Shown: positions 50,545 through 60,606, numbered from the stretch's first letter. The stretch: DNA of 64,000 nucleotides from Sphingobacterium sp. PCS056 (GCF_023273895.1 NZ_CP096883.1:5084001-5148000), one strand, 5' to 3'. The notes: a model not told the origin generated them from the sequence alone. Translations and numbers: made by a program.

Positions 50545-52740
50545 ATGAAGCAGACACAAGAGATAAAAAGTTTTTTTTATAGCCAATACTTCGCAGATGG
50601 TATCAGGATCACCATCGGATGTATCATTCCAGTCATTATTTTTGCGGCAATGGGCCAGTTCATAAATGGAACATTCGTGTCCTTAGGAGCACTGTTGGTT
50701 GGATTGTCAGATACTCCAGGCGCCCCCTCCCACCGTCGTACAGGGATGTATTTTGCAGCGATACTAACGATTATAACTTTTATTCTGACAGTCGCTGTAA
50801 ATTCCAATATTTATTTACTAACGATATTAATTGCTGCCTTGTGCTTTATCTTTGCCATGTTTGCAGTGTTCAATGCTCGTGCAGCGAATGTCGGGTTGAT
50901 GTGCATGTTGATGATGCTTATACATGTTGATACACCATTTACACTCGACAGCGCACTTACCTATTTATTTTATTACTCCATAGGTTGCCTTTGGTATATT
51001 ATTATCAGCTTATCGATCACGCAAATTAGACCCTATAGACTAACGCAACAGGAACTTGCAGAATCCATTCGTCATGTTGCCGATTACCTACGTTTAAAAG
51101 CTAATTTTTACGACATCAATGTTGATAATGATAAAAATTATCTCAAACTGATAGATAAACAAGTCGAAGTAAACGACCATCAAGAAAACGTACGAAATCT
51201 ACTCTTTCAGAGCAAAAGATCCATCAAAGATACCACCAAAACTGGACGGTATTTAACATTCGTATTCAATGATATTATTGATCTCTTTGAGCAAAGTATG
51301 GCAACTCATTATGATTATAATGCAGTCAGTGAAAAATTTGGACATACCGGTATTTTAAATGAATTTAAACATATCATCTTAAAATTAACGAATGAATTAG
51401 ATCATATCGCCTATCAATTAAATGCAAATCGAATACCAACTCCAATGTACAACTTTGATCAAGAGATCAATTTAATGCACAAAAGGATCGATCAAGTGGA
51501 AAAAGAACTTCAATATAATGCCATTGCGCTTCGAAAAATTTTAATCAATGTTCGAGACATCATCCGTCATATCAATGATATTTATAGCTATTCGCACATA
51601 AAATCGACAGAAATTAATAAGCAAGAAATCGATGAGGCAAAAAAATTCATTGAACCATCCATTATTGATTTTAAAAAAATAAAAGAAAATCTAACCTTAG
51701 ATTCAACTTATTTTAGACATGCGTTGCGCATGGCCATCGTCATGTCATTATCTTATTTTATAGCCAAGTCATTTCATATCAGCCAAAATATATTTTGGAT
51801 ATTGCTGACGATAATGGTCATTTTAAAACCAGGATTTGGATTAACAAAATCAAGAAATATCCAGCGCCTAATGGGGACCATAATTGGAGGACTGATCGGA
51901 GCTTTCATCCTTTTTATGGTACATGATGAAACCATTCGCTTTGTATTACTCATATTTTTCTTCCTAAGCGCTTATAGTCTCTTTCGAGTCAATTATATTG
52001 TAGCAGTTATATTCATGACACCTTATGTACTGATCATGCTGAGTTTTGTCAGTACAAATACAATTGAAGTAACAAAAGAGCGAATTTTTGATACCTTTAT
52101 TGGAGGTATGATTGCATTCCTTTCCAGTTATGTTATCTTCCCAAATTGGGAGTCAACACAAGTTAAAGTCTCTATGCAAAAGCTACTCCAAGCAAGTTAT
52201 CACTATATTGCATTGACCATCAAAGAGATTGCAGGAAATGAACCAACAGTTACAGAATATAAGTTGGTTAGAAAAAAGCTGTATGTAGAAACAGCCAACA
52301 TGGGATCAACATTTCAACGTATGCTTACAGAACCCAAAAACAAACAGAAATACACAAAAGATGTCAATAAGTTTGTTATTTTTAATCATGTTTTAGCATC
52401 ATTTGCAGTTACCTTACATAATCAGGTTACTTCATCAAGAGCTAATCACAGCATCACAAAAGAACATATCAAATTGATTCGTAAGATATTAAGCTCCTTA
52501 GAAAGTGCAATCAGAGATTTAAGTAATCCCAATGAAGAAAATCCATTTACACCAGTCGATTTTCAGATACCTGAAACTCTCATAGCAATAGATGACATCA
52601 GGGACGAAAACAGTATTTTACTAACAGAGCAACTACAATTTATCAATAAAATCGCAGCAGATATTGCAAAGTTGGTACAGCAATTAAAAGAAAAAACAAG
52701 CGCGGAAATCGACCCGATGTTAAACAAAAAGGTACAATAG
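50545..52740 (+). CDS. FUSC/YccS-type inner membrane protein
   Basis: The 731-residue protein has the two-block layout of this family: about six membrane helices in the first block (residues 15-155; starting RITIGCIIPVIIFAAMGQF), a long soluble helical region (about 165-390), a second membrane block (about 395-540; ALRMAIVMSLSYFIAKSFH) and a helical C-terminus. Relatives include YccS and aromatic acid exporters, often with unknown substrate. It is followed 9 bases later by the YpdA-like reductase gene, so the two may be one operon. Confidence 0.85.
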   Translation: MKQTQEIKSFFYSQYFADGIRITIGCIIPVIIFAAMGQFINGTFVSLGALLVGLSDTPGAPSHRRTGMYFAAILTIITFILTVAVNSNIYLLTILIAALCFIFAMFAVFNARAANVGLMCMLMMLIHVDTPFTLDSALTYLFYYSIGCLWYIIISLSITQIRPYRLTQQELAESIRHVADYLRLKANFYDINVDNDKNYLKLIDKQVEVNDHQENVRNLLFQSKRSIKDTTKTGRYLTFVFNDIIDLFEQSMATHYDYNAVSEKFGHTGILNEFKHIILKLTNELDHIAYQLNANRIPTPMYNFDQEINLMHKRIDQVEKELQYNAIALRKILINVRDIIRHINDIYSYSHIKSTEINKQEIDEAKKFIEPSIIDFKKIKENLTLDSTYFRHALRMAIVMSLSYFIAKSFHISQNIFWILLTIMVILKPGFGLTKSRNIQRLMGTIIGGLIGAFILFMVHDETIRFVLLIFFFLSAYSLFRVNYIVAVIFMTPYVLIMLSFVSTNTIEVTKERIFDTFIGGMIAFLSSYVIFPNWESTQVKVSMQKLLQASYHYIALTIKEIAGNEPTVTEYKLVRKKLYVETANMGSTFQRMLTEPKNKQKYTKDVNKFVIFNHVLASFAVTLHNQVTSSRANHSITKEHIKLIRKILSSLESAIRDLSNPNEENPFTPVDFQIPETLIAIDDIRDENSILLTEQLQFINKIAADIAKLVQQLKEKTSAEIDPMLNKKVQ

Positions 52741-52749
52741 TTAAAATAA

Positions 52750-53727
52750 ATGGCAATTATGCAAGATAATTATTTCGATATCATCATCGTAGGTGGGGGC
52801 CCAATAGGACTTGCCTGTGCTTTAGAAGCATCATTGAATAATCTCAGCTATCTTATATTGGAAAAAGGATGTCTTGTCAACTCACTTTATCATTATCCCC
52901 AAAATATGACTTTCTTTTCTTCATCAGACCGATTAGAAATTGGAGATATACCTTTCGTAACGACATTGCCCAAACCTAAGCGATCCGAAGCGCTGGAGTA
53001 TTACCGACGCATTCAACAAAAGTTCAAATTAAAAATTAATTTATTTGAAGAAGTCACATCAATTGACAAAACGGAATTTGGCTTCCATACGCAAACGGTT
53101 AAAGACAGCTATACATCCAGATACGTCATCATTGCGACTGGCTTTTATGATATTCCTATGCAACTAAACATTCCTGGAGAAGATTTGGATAAGGTCAAAC
53201 ATTATTATGATGATCCACATTATTATGTCAATCAAAAAGTGATTGTAGTAGGCGCCAGTAATTCCTCTATTGATGCAGCTTTAGAGACCTTTAGAAAAGG
53301 GGCAGATGTTACCCTTGTTATACGTGGAAAAGAAATCAGTCCAAGAGTCAAGTACTGGGTCAAACCTGACATTGAGAATAGGATTGCTGCTGGTGAGATT
53401 AGCGTATTGTATAATAGTACACTGAGCAAGGTAACCCAATCTCACGTCTATATCCATACGCCAGATGCTGAAGTTGTACTAGAAAATGATTTTGTATTGG
53501 CTCTGACCGGCTATCAGCCAAATTTCAAATTCCTAAAATCTGTCGGAATTCATATCGGTGAAGAGTCTCCATGTATTCCTGAGCATGACCCTACAACAAT
53601 GGAAACTAACGTTAAAGGTCTTTATCTTGCAGGTGTTGTATGCGGAGGTCTAAACACTCATTTATGGTTTATAGAAAATTCCAGAATTCATGCTCAACAG
53701 ATCATAACAGCGATCAAGCAGAAATAA
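52750..53727 (+). CDS. ypdA: YpdA-like NAD(P)H flavin oxidoreductase (bacillithiol disulfide reductase-like)
   Basis: The 325-residue protein has two Rossmann motifs: IIVGGGPIGLACA (about 14-26) for FAD and VIVVGASNSSIDAAL (about 165-179) for NAD(P)H. It lacks the CxxC of thioredoxin reductase and carries LEKGCLVNSLYHYPQNMTFF, which is characteristic of YpdA. In bacteria with bacillithiol YpdA reduces the oxidised thiol; whether this organism makes it is not shown in the window. The start may also be the ATG at 52759 (MQDNYFD). It follows the FUSC gene and converges on tetR. Confidence 0.82.
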   Translation: MAIMQDNYFDIIIVGGGPIGLACALEASLNNLSYLILEKGCLVNSLYHYPQNMTFFSSSDRLEIGDIPFVTTLPKPKRSEALEYYRRIQQKFKLKINLFEEVTSIDKTEFGFHTQTVKDSYTSRYVIIATGFYDIPMQLNIPGEDLDKVKHYYDDPHYYVNQKVIVVGASNSSIDAALETFRKGADVTLVIRGKEISPRVKYWVKPDIENRIAAGEISVLYNSTLSKVTQSHVYIHTPDAEVVLENDFVLALTGYQPNFKFLKSVGIHIGEESPCIPEHDPTTMETNVKGLYLAGVVCGGLNTHLWFIENSRIHAQQIITAIKQK

Positions 53728-53738
53728 TATATATACAA

Positions 53739-54344
53739 CTATTTTCTTAAACCCTTTAAGAAAATCTTCATCATCTTTTTTTGTAAACTCAAGATATCGT
53801 CAAACTCATCTTTGGTCGGGAATAACATGTTTTTCATATCTTTCAAAATGCCCATGCGCATTCCAAATAAAGAATATAATAAAATTCGAGCTGTCTCTTC
53901 AATATCTTCAACCTCGATTTTATTGTGCTCTACGCCGATCACTAATATTTCAACAAAAAGTTCGACTTCCCTTACATGTGATTCTTTAAATACACGCTCC
54001 AATTCTTCAGGGAGCTCTTTGACCATATTGATCGTATATTCAAATAAATTATAGTACTTATTGATTTGTTCAACCCTTTTATCAAGTGTATACATCATGA
54101 TTTCTTCAAAATCATCACAAGTATTAATTTTTTCTTTAATATCTTGAACCATTTTATCAATCACGTATTCAAATACAGCAGAATATAAACTATTCTTATC
54201 CGGGAAATAATAATAGAGCAGTGCTTTTGAAAAATTCAAATCAGTAGCAATTTCAGACATGGTTGTTTTTGCCATACCAAAATGCGCAAATCTACGTGTT
54301 GCCGCCTCCAATATCCTCGTTCTTTTTAAATCCGCATTTGCCAT
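53739..54344 (-). CDS. TetR/AcrR family regulator
   Basis: The 201-residue protein starts MANADLKRTRILEAATRRFAHFG; the TetR helix-turn-helix (FGMAKTTMSEIATDLNFSKALLYYYFPDKNSLYSAV) occupies residues about 22-60. The C-terminal ligand domain is helical and charged. It contains no CxxC. Target is unknown; the divergent murB gene and the converging YpdA gene are candidates. The TTG at 54347 gives an extra Met and is not preferred. Confidence 0.87.
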   Translation of the reverse strand: MANADLKRTRILEAATRRFAHFGMAKTTMSEIATDLNFSKALLYYYFPDKNSLYSAVFEYVIDKMVQDIKEKINTCDDFEEIMMYTLDKRVEQINKYYNLFEYTINMVKELPEELERVFKESHVREVELFVEILVIGVEHNKIEVEDIEETARILLYSLFGMRMGILKDMKNMLFPTKDEFDDILSLQKKMMKIFLKGLRK

Positions 54345-54448
54345 CAATTCAAAAATTAATTACACTTAATTACTGCTTTGTACTATCTTTACTAACTATT
54401 ATATAAAGATAATTTATTTTTTTGATTTTTTGAAAAAACTAGTCAACA

Positions 54449-55465
54449 ATGGGTATAAACATACAATCAGATATTTCTTTAAAAAAATACAACACATTCG
54501 GCATTGAGGAAGTTGCACACTATTTCATTGAGATCACTGAAGCAACTCAATTATTGGATGCTTATGAGTCTGGTATATTCGAAAAAGACTTTCTGACATT
54601 AGGCGGTGGAAGTAATATTTTATTCACCCATCCCTATGAAGGCTATATCATCAAAATTAACATCAAAGGAATAAATGCAAACCAAGTTCATCAGGAAATA
54701 TTCCTAACCGCATCAGCCGGCGAAATCTGGAATGATCTCGTATGGTTCTGTGTTGATAATAATTACAACGGATTAGAAAACATGGCGCTTATCCCTGGTA
54801 CAGTCGGAGCCTCTCCAGTCCAAAATATTGGAGCTTATGGCACTGAACTTATGGATATTTTTTACAGCTGCGTCGCCTTTGATACACTTGAAGGTGTATT
54901 TAGGATTTTTTATAATGAAGATTGTCAATTTTCTTATCGAGATAGTATTTTCAAATCCGAACAAAAAGGTAGATACATTATTACAGAGGTAACGTATAAA
55001 CTTAAAACTACTCCATCGATCAACACTTCATATGGAGCAATCAGCACGGAGCTTGAAAAACGCAAAATAACGCATCCTACGATACGAGATATTGCAGAAG
55101 TGGTGTCGACTATTCGTGTCGAAAAATTACCAGACCCGAGCACAGTTGGAAATGCAGGAAGTTTTTTCAAGAATCCAATTATATCGGCTGAGCAGTTCAA
55201 GAAGATCAAATCATTATTTCCAGATATGATCAGTTATGATATGCCAGATGGACGTGTAAAACTTGCCGCAGGTTGGCTGATCGAGCAATGCAACTGGAAA
55301 GGTCGAGTCATCGGTCAAGCAGGTGTATGGAAGAACCAAGCCCTTGTACTAATAAATATACAATCAGCTACAGGAAATGAAATTTTTGAATTATCGTCTA
55401 AAATAATAAACGATGTGTATCAAAAATTCAATGTGAAATTAGAACGTGAAGTAAATATTTTTTGA
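54449..55465 (+). CDS. murB: UDP-N-acetylenolpyruvoylglucosamine reductase
   Basis: The 338-residue enzyme forms UDP-MurNAc by reducing the enolpyruvyl group with FAD and NADPH. Motifs: LGGGSNILFT (about 51-60), GLENMALIPGTVGASPVQNIGAYG (residues about 107-130), then YRDSIFK (168-174) and GNAGSFFKNP near residue 234 with catalytic Ser and the C-terminal Glu (LEREVNIF). It is longer than the E. coli enzyme's core but fits type I MurB. It diverges from tetR. Confidence 0.93.
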   Translation: MGINIQSDISLKKYNTFGIEEVAHYFIEITEATQLLDAYESGIFEKDFLTLGGGSNILFTHPYEGYIIKINIKGINANQVHQEIFLTASAGEIWNDLVWFCVDNNYNGLENMALIPGTVGASPVQNIGAYGTELMDIFYSCVAFDTLEGVFRIFYNEDCQFSYRDSIFKSEQKGRYIITEVTYKLKTTPSINTSYGAISTELEKRKITHPTIRDIAEVVSTIRVEKLPDPSTVGNAGSFFKNPIISAEQFKKIKSLFPDMISYDMPDGRVKLAAGWLIEQCNWKGRVIGQAGVWKNQALVLINIQSATGNEIFELSSKIINDVYQKFNVKLEREVNIF

Positions 55466-55729
55466 TTTTTAATAAAAAAATATTTCATAAAAATTTTTAT
55501 AAAAAAGCGCCCTATTAGGTATTTGAATTAGTGTTTATAGAAAAACAACTTTTCTATAAACGAAACTTCCTGTTAAATATTTATTAATTTAATATCAATT
55601 CTCAATAATTAGCATACTATTTGCAATCAGTTTACTGAACCGTATTAAAATCGCTGAGGAATTTACATTTTATTTCTCTCTCAGTGTTTTGCAAACCATT
55701 CATTTTAAAGTGAATATAAATTCAGTGAT
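55466..55729. other. Regulatory-length spacer upstream of the ECF sigma gene
   Basis: 264 bases with no frame of note, AT-rich, with no clear TAnnTTTG element near the ATG at 55730. Possibly a promoter of another sigma type. Confidence 0.35.
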
Positions 55730-56242
55730 ATGACTAAGTATGAATTCAACTCATTAGTGGTAGAGCAATCCGACTCCCTAAAACACTATGCAAAGAAATT
55801 TACAAATGACACCGAAGATGCAAATGATTTGGTGCAAGACACAATGTTAAAGGCTGTTACCTATTTCAACAACTTTAGAGAGGGAACCAATTTAAAAGGT
55901 TGGTTATATACTATTATGAAAAATACATTCATTAACAATTACAGAAGAATTGTTAAAACGAATTCTTTCATAACTAAAGAAGAAGAAATTTCAAGTGCTA
56001 ACTTGATCTTGTCAGCATCAAAAAATCAAGGTGAAAATAAATTTGTCATGGAAGATATACATACCGCGCTTTCTAAGCTTTCAGAAGACTACTATGTCCC
56101 TTTTAGCATGTATTTTGAAGGATTTAAGTATCATGAAATTTCCGAATATTTAGCAATTCCTATTGGTACTGTCAAAACACGAATACATATCGCTCGAAAA
56201 GTTATGAAAAAATCATTATCAACTTATAAACTTATCGACTAA
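55730..56242 (+). CDS. ECF-type RNA polymerase sigma factor
   Basis: The 170-residue sigma factor has region 2 (residues about 12-80; DANDLVQDTMLKAVTYFNNF and LKGWLYTIMKNTFINNYRR) and region 4 (about 110-165; LPEDYYVPFSMYFEGFKYHEISEYL is region 4.1 and IPIGTVKTRIHIARKVMKK is the HTH). It has no anti-sigma factor gene beside it, unlike FecI-type sigma factors in this phylum. The downstream cytochrome b5-like gene is 18 bases away on the same strand and may be part of its transcript. Confidence 0.9.
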   Translation: MTKYEFNSLVVEQSDSLKHYAKKFTNDTEDANDLVQDTMLKAVTYFNNFREGTNLKGWLYTIMKNTFINNYRRIVKTNSFITKEEEISSANLILSASKNQGENKFVMEDIHTALSKLSEDYYVPFSMYFEGFKYHEISEYLAIPIGTVKTRIHIARKVMKKSLSTYKLID

Positions 56243-56260
56243 GTTTTATACCTTCGATTC

Positions 56261-56506
56261 ATGGATCATCATGAAACACTTCCCGTATATTCCAAATCGA
56301 AACTTGCATTGAGAAATGGTCAAGATCGGCCGGAAATATGGGTGGCTTTTCAAGGATTAATATACGATGTCACAGCAAGTAGATTGTGGAGATCCGGAAA
56401 ACACTATGAGCATTGGGCGGGTCAAGACCTAACTGAGGAGCTTTCAGAAGCTCCTCACTCAGATCAAGTATTTCTTAAGTTTCCAATAATAGGAAAAATA
56501 GGATAA
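56261..56506 (+). CDS. Small cytochrome b5-like heme protein
   Basis: The 81-residue protein matches the cytochrome b5 domain. The start ALRNGQDRPEIWVAFQGLIYDVTAS and the following SGKHYEHWAGQDLTEELSEAPHSD carry candidate axial histidines (His48 or His51, and His66). No membrane segment or signal peptide is present, so it is cytoplasmic. It follows the sigma gene closely and its stop directly abuts the stop of the converging PfkB gene. The reaction partner is unknown. Confidence 0.82.
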   Translation: MDHHETLPVYSKSKLALRNGQDRPEIWVAFQGLIYDVTASRLWRSGKHYEHWAGQDLTEELSEAPHSDQVFLKFPIIGKIG

Positions 56507-57421
56507 TTAAATATCAAATTTAGCTAAAGAAACGAAAGCCTTCAATCGAGCTTCGATTTCTTCCTGCGTTAAAGTCTGCAAGCGTTCAGTACCAAATTTC
56601 TCAACACAGAATGATGCTAATGCGGATCCATAGACCACAGCATTTTTCATATTGGTAAAGTTAATTGTTTTCACTTTAGCCAAATAGCCGATAAAACCAC
56701 CTGCAAACGCATCACCCGCACCGGTTGGATCAAACACTTCAGCCAAAGGCAATGCTGGAGCTGAGAAAATCTGTCCTTCACCGAATAATAAAGCACCATG
56801 CTCTCCTTTTTTAATGATCAAATATTTTGGTCCCATTTCAAGAATAACAGCAGCAGCTTTTACCAACGAATACTCACCAGATAGCTGACGAGCCTCACCA
56901 TCATTAATAGTTAATACATCAACATGTTTCAATACCGCTTTCAAATCATCCATAGCGATATCCATCCAGAAATTCATGGTATCTAAAACAACCAATTTAG
57001 GTTTGTTTTTTAGGCGATTTAAAGTCGTCATCTGAACTTGAGGAGTCGCATTGCCCAATAACAAAAATTCGCAATCTTGGTAACTCTCAGGAATAATCGG
57101 ATCAAAATTTTCCAATACATTCAATTCAGTAGTGATGGTATCACGACTGTTCATATCGTTATGATACTTACCAGCCCAGAAAAATGATTTACCCCCCTCT
57201 ATGATCTGGATACCCTCAACATCTACACCTTTACTCGTAATGATATTGAGATTATCATCTCCAAAATCTTCACCGATTACGCCTACTAATTTTACTTGGT
57301 CATATAAGAAAGACGCTGAAAGTGCTGCGAAAGTTCCCGCTCCACCAACAATTTTATCTGTCTTACCAAAAGGTGTTTCGATAGCGTCGAATGCCACCGT
57401 ACCCATTACTACTAAACTCAT
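56507..57421 (-). CDS. PfkB-family carbohydrate/nucleoside kinase
   Basis: With the start at MSLVVMGTVAFDAIETPFG the kinase has 304 residues. It shows the glycine motif GGAGTFAALSASFL (residues about 25-38) and the C-terminal DPTGAGDAFAGGFIG with catalytic Asp. The family phosphorylates sugars or nucleosides; sequence does not settle the substrate (ribokinase, adenosine kinase and similar are possible). A longer frame to 57448 is not needed. It lies downstream of tRNA-Asn, from which it is separated by a terminator. Confidence 0.85.
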   Translation of the reverse strand: MSLVVMGTVAFDAIETPFGKTDKIVGGAGTFAALSASFLYDQVKLVGVIGEDFGDDNLNIITSKGVDVEGIQIIEGGKSFFWAGKYHNDMNSRDTITTELNVLENFDPIIPESYQDCEFLLLGNATPQVQMTTLNRLKNKPKLVVLDTMNFWMDIAMDDLKAVLKHVDVLTINDGEARQLSGEYSLVKAAAVILEMGPKYLIIKKGEHGALLFGEGQIFSAPALPLAEVFDPTGAGDAFAGGFIGYLAKVKTINFTNMKNAVVYGSALASFCVEKFGTERLQTLTQEEIEARLKAFVSLAKFDI

Positions 57422-57452
57422 AGTGTATAAATAAATAACTTTAAACAAAAAA

Positions 57453-57474
57453 AAACCGGCTTTTTAGCCGGTTT
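57453..57474 (-). terminator. Terminator of tRNA-Asn copy 1
   Basis: AAACCGGCT / AGCCGGTTT stem with a TTTT loop, followed on the minus strand by a long T run. Confidence 0.85.
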
Positions 57475-57483
57475 AACCTAATG

Positions 57484-57557
57484 CTCCTGAAGCTGGGCTC
57501 GAACCAGCGACCCTCTGATTAACAGTCAGATGCTCTAACCAGCTGAGCTATTCAGGA
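57484..57557 (-). tRNA. tRNA-Asn (anticodon GTT), copy 1
   Basis: A 74-base tRNA. Acceptor TCCTGAA / TTCAGGA, D arm AGCTCAGCTGG, anticodon loop CTGTTAA, and T arm with GGTTCGAGCC. CCA is not encoded. Sequence is identical to the copies at 60607-60680 and 60802-60875. Confidence 0.96.
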
Positions 57558-57765
57558 ATCTTCTCAAGAAAGATGACTATATATCCTTCTCTTTTGATGC
57601 CACAAAAATAGCTAAATTCAACGTATTTCCAAATTATTTTAAATATTTTTTACTTTTTTTTTATCGAAATTATGATCATATTTAGATTATAAAATAGTAG
57701 CGATTGAAAACAAAGCAATTACATCATCCTATTACTTTAATAATTTGATTTAAATTTATTCCCTT

Positions 57766-59325
57766 ATGCACAAAGTTGCTGTAAAAACAAGCACCCTTCT
57801 TCTCTTAGCCGCACTTGTTGTGAGTTGTAGCAAAAAAAATGTAACAGATGATGACCCGATAAAAGAGCCCGATACAAAAACCACACGTATCGAAAGATTG
57901 ACAGACTCTCTTTTCTATTATGCAACAGATGCATATTTATGGAACACCGATCTTCCGACGTATACCGTTTTCAATCCACGACAATACAGCAAAGGAACTG
58001 ATGAATATGAAAACCTCAACGCCGAACTATTTGCCATTACACGTTACGGTATAAATCCGAAGACGACACGACCTTATGAATATAGTTCCGATAATGAAAC
58101 AAAATATAGTTATATCGACAAAGAAAGCTATAATGGGAGTACCGCTTTTATTAGAAAGAACGAGTCAGCATCTCTCGACTTAGAAGGAAATGGAAATGAC
58201 TTTGGTTTGAAAGTAGGTCTTTATGGAACCAATACAGACTACGACATTAAAATACAATTAACCTATACTGGTTCTCCAGCCGCTATAAAGCAGTTAGATC
58301 GTGGAGATGTAATCACTCATATCGATGGCATTAAATATGGATCCAACTTCAACAGTGAAATAACAGCACTAAACAAAGCCCTATTTGATAGTGAATCAAC
58401 CACAATCAAAGGGGTAAAACTTGATGGAAAATCATTTGAATTCACATTAAATAAAGCAAGATATAAAACTCGTTCAGTTGTCAAAGATAGTGTGTATACC
58501 AGTGGAGCCAATAAAATTGGCTATTTTGCATTCACTTCATTTTCTAGCCTGGAACATACACAAGCCGATCTGACCAACACCTTTAATAAGTTCCAAACTG
58601 CAGGTGTTACGGATCTGATTATCGACTTACGCTATAATGGTGGTGGCTACATCAATACTGCTCAGTTTATTGCCAATAAAATTGCTCCAGCCTCTCTAAA
58701 TGGGCAGCTGATGTTTTCAGAACATTATAATAGTACCATGCAAAACAACAAAACGCAATATCTGAAGAACCTGCCTTATCAGACAACGGATCGAATGGGA
58801 AATCCTGTAACGAGTAATTACGGTAATATTGATTATAGTGTTTCTGGCAATACATTTAAGTTTGCCCCAACCGGAAATTTAAATATCAAATCCATTGTAT
58901 TTATTGTTACAGATAATACTGCTTCGGCCAGTGAACTACTCATTAACATCTTTAAGCCGTATTTAAATGTAAAATTAGTAGGTGAAAAAACCTATGGAAA
59001 ACCGGTCGGATTCTTTCCTTTGACTATTGGAGGTTATGATGTCTACATGAGCATGTTTACATCGAAGAATTCAAAGAATGAAAGTGATTACTTTGATGGC
59101 ATGTCCGTTGATAAAGCTAGCAGAGATGATGCAGATTATGCATTGGGAGACTTAAAAGAGCAATCATTACAAGCAGCCTATAATTACATTACCACGGGCA
59201 GTTATCTCAATAGCTCATCTGCAATTTCAAGTATACGGACATCAACGACCCAAATCAAGAAGTTAAAGGATTTATCCCCCAATCAGTTCAAAGGGATGGT
59301 AGAACATCGATTAAAAACAAGATAA
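57766..59325 (+). CDS. Lipoprotein S41-family peptidase (C-terminal-processing protease-like)
   Basis: The 519-residue protein starts with a lipoprotein signal (lipobox VVSC, Cys21). A PDZ-like region (about 170-225; LDRGDVITHIDGIKYG) is followed by the S41 core: LIDLRYNGGGYINTA, VTDNTASASELLIN (with catalytic-type Ser in TASASE, residues 385-390) and GEKTYGKPVGF. S41 enzymes cut protein C-termini or tails. It is anchored in the envelope. The substrate is unknown. It ends at a terminator and is monocistronic. Confidence 0.88.
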   Translation: MHKVAVKTSTLLLLAALVVSCSKKNVTDDDPIKEPDTKTTRIERLTDSLFYYATDAYLWNTDLPTYTVFNPRQYSKGTDEYENLNAELFAITRYGINPKTTRPYEYSSDNETKYSYIDKESYNGSTAFIRKNESASLDLEGNGNDFGLKVGLYGTNTDYDIKIQLTYTGSPAAIKQLDRGDVITHIDGIKYGSNFNSEITALNKALFDSESTTIKGVKLDGKSFEFTLNKARYKTRSVVKDSVYTSGANKIGYFAFTSFSSLEHTQADLTNTFNKFQTAGVTDLIIDLRYNGGGYINTAQFIANKIAPASLNGQLMFSEHYNSTMQNNKTQYLKNLPYQTTDRMGNPVTSNYGNIDYSVSGNTFKFAPTGNLNIKSIVFIVTDNTASASELLINIFKPYLNVKLVGEKTYGKPVGFFPLTIGGYDVYMSMFTSKNSKNESDYFDGMSVDKASRDDADYALGDLKEQSLQAAYNYITTGSYLNSSSAISSIRTSTTQIKKLKDLSPNQFKGMVEHRLKTR

Positions 59326-59331
59326 ACGCAG

Positions 59332-59358
59332 AAAGCCTTTCCAAAATGGAAAGGCTTT
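59332..59358 (+). terminator. Terminator of the S41 peptidase gene
   Basis: AAAGCCTTTCCA / TGGAAAGGCTTT stem of 12 bases with AAA loop and a T tract after it. Confidence 0.88.
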
Positions 59359-59417
59359 AATTTTTGTCTTCTCATGCGCAATTCTCAAATCAGATGATTG
59401 TTTCATCACCTAAATTG

Positions 59418-59441
59418 ATCGATATAAGAATCGATATAAGA
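59418..59441. repeat. Two tandem copies of ATCGATATAAGA
   Basis: A 12-base unit repeated twice between the S41 gene and the converging HD gene. Too short to assign a function; possibly a small local duplication. Confidence 0.7.
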
Positions 59442-59481
59442 AATGATCACTATATAAGATACATTTAGCAAAGAGTAATTA

Positions 59482-60345
59482 TCACGCATGATCAATGACC
59501 ATCGGTTTCAGAATCCTTTCCTTAAAGGTCTTTCCGGATCCAGAAACAGAAAATCTTTCAAAATCGTCCAGGCTTTTTATTTTTTGCAGTTCTAGATTGA
59601 GATCAGGATCAGATTTTATCGTCGATAAAACGGCAGGGTCATCTTTCATGAAATCAGACAGAATAATAACACCTTTTTCCAATCCAAGAGCAATCAATTC
59701 AGAAAACTTCGTATTGGCATATACATGTTCGGGTTTTCTAAAATACTCATTATTGAGCTGAACATATTTACCGACAATCCATAAAGCGGTCTTTTCACTC
59801 TTAACACCAATCTTCCCATCCTGAACAGCAAGTTCATTTATAAAATGATGCACCTCAACAATATTGATTAAGCCAAAATGATATAAATCCCTCATCATAT
59901 AATCAATCCTATCCGCACAAAGGGCAGGAAGGGCCATCTCAAGCAAAGTATATTTTGGATCTTCCAGTAAAGAAGTACTGAATCCATGTTTAGTGAGAAT
60001 AGATGGTATAGTGGAATTTGCAATTACTTCTTTAAAAATTTGCTCATGATAATCTTCTCCTGACTTTTGCAGGACATAATCGCTAACATGTGAAAAAGCA
60101 GTATGGGAGACATCGTGCAAAAGGGCAGCAATCTGCTCTTCCAGACTACCTCCAAGTTTCTTCACAAGAAGCATCACTCCGATCGCATGTTCATATCTGC
60201 TGTGACTAACATGTGGTGAAACCAAAAAAACCGCACCTCCCTGATGAATATTTTTTAATCTTTGAACCGGTGCCGAACTTATGAGATCGCTGAGTATATC
60301 TTCAAGTTCGAAATTACCATAAAAAATATCGATTAACGTCATCAT
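59482..60345 (-). CDS. HD-domain phosphohydrolase (dNTPase-like)
   Basis: The 287-residue protein has the HD metal site: SRYEHAIGVM (His53), LLHDVSHTAFSH (His77-Asp78) and ADRIDYMMRDL (metal-binding Asp near residue 140). These are the motifs of SAMHD1-like and dGTPase-like enzymes. The substrate may be a nucleotide. It is monocistronic with an ATG-ATG start, and converges on the S41 gene. Confidence 0.85.
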   Translation of the reverse strand: MMTLIDIFYGNFELEDILSDLISSAPVQRLKNIHQGGAVFLVSPHVSHSRYEHAIGVMLLVKKLGGSLEEQIAALLHDVSHTAFSHVSDYVLQKSGEDYHEQIFKEVIANSTIPSILTKHGFSTSLLEDPKYTLLEMALPALCADRIDYMMRDLYHFGLINIVEVHHFINELAVQDGKIGVKSEKTALWIVGKYVQLNNEYFRKPEHVYANTKFSELIALGLEKGVIILSDFMKDDPAVLSTIKSDPDLNLELQKIKSLDDFERFSVSGSGKTFKERILKPMVIDHA

Positions 60346-60572
60346 ACAAATATAATAGATTTAGATAATGGTAGAGATAAACAAAATGAATAACACAATT
60401 TTCTGATGATCTAGAAATTTAAAATCAGTTTTTATAATTGTATGGAGATTGTTCATTGGTATTCACCGAAAAGTTGACCTATGCAATGAGGGCAAGATCG
60501 AAGCGCCAATGTCGGCTTTATATTTATGAACTTACACCTCCCGCTTAGAGCAGACTATGGGATAAAAAAAAA

Positions 60573-60600
60573 GGAAAGCGACCGTTTTACCGTGCTTTCC
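60573..60600 (-). terminator. Terminator of tRNA-Asn copy 2
   Basis: GGAAAGC / GCTTTCC stem with an inner ACCG...CGGT-like pairing, with a T run on the minus-strand side. Confidence 0.75.
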
Positions 60601-60606
60601 CTTTTG

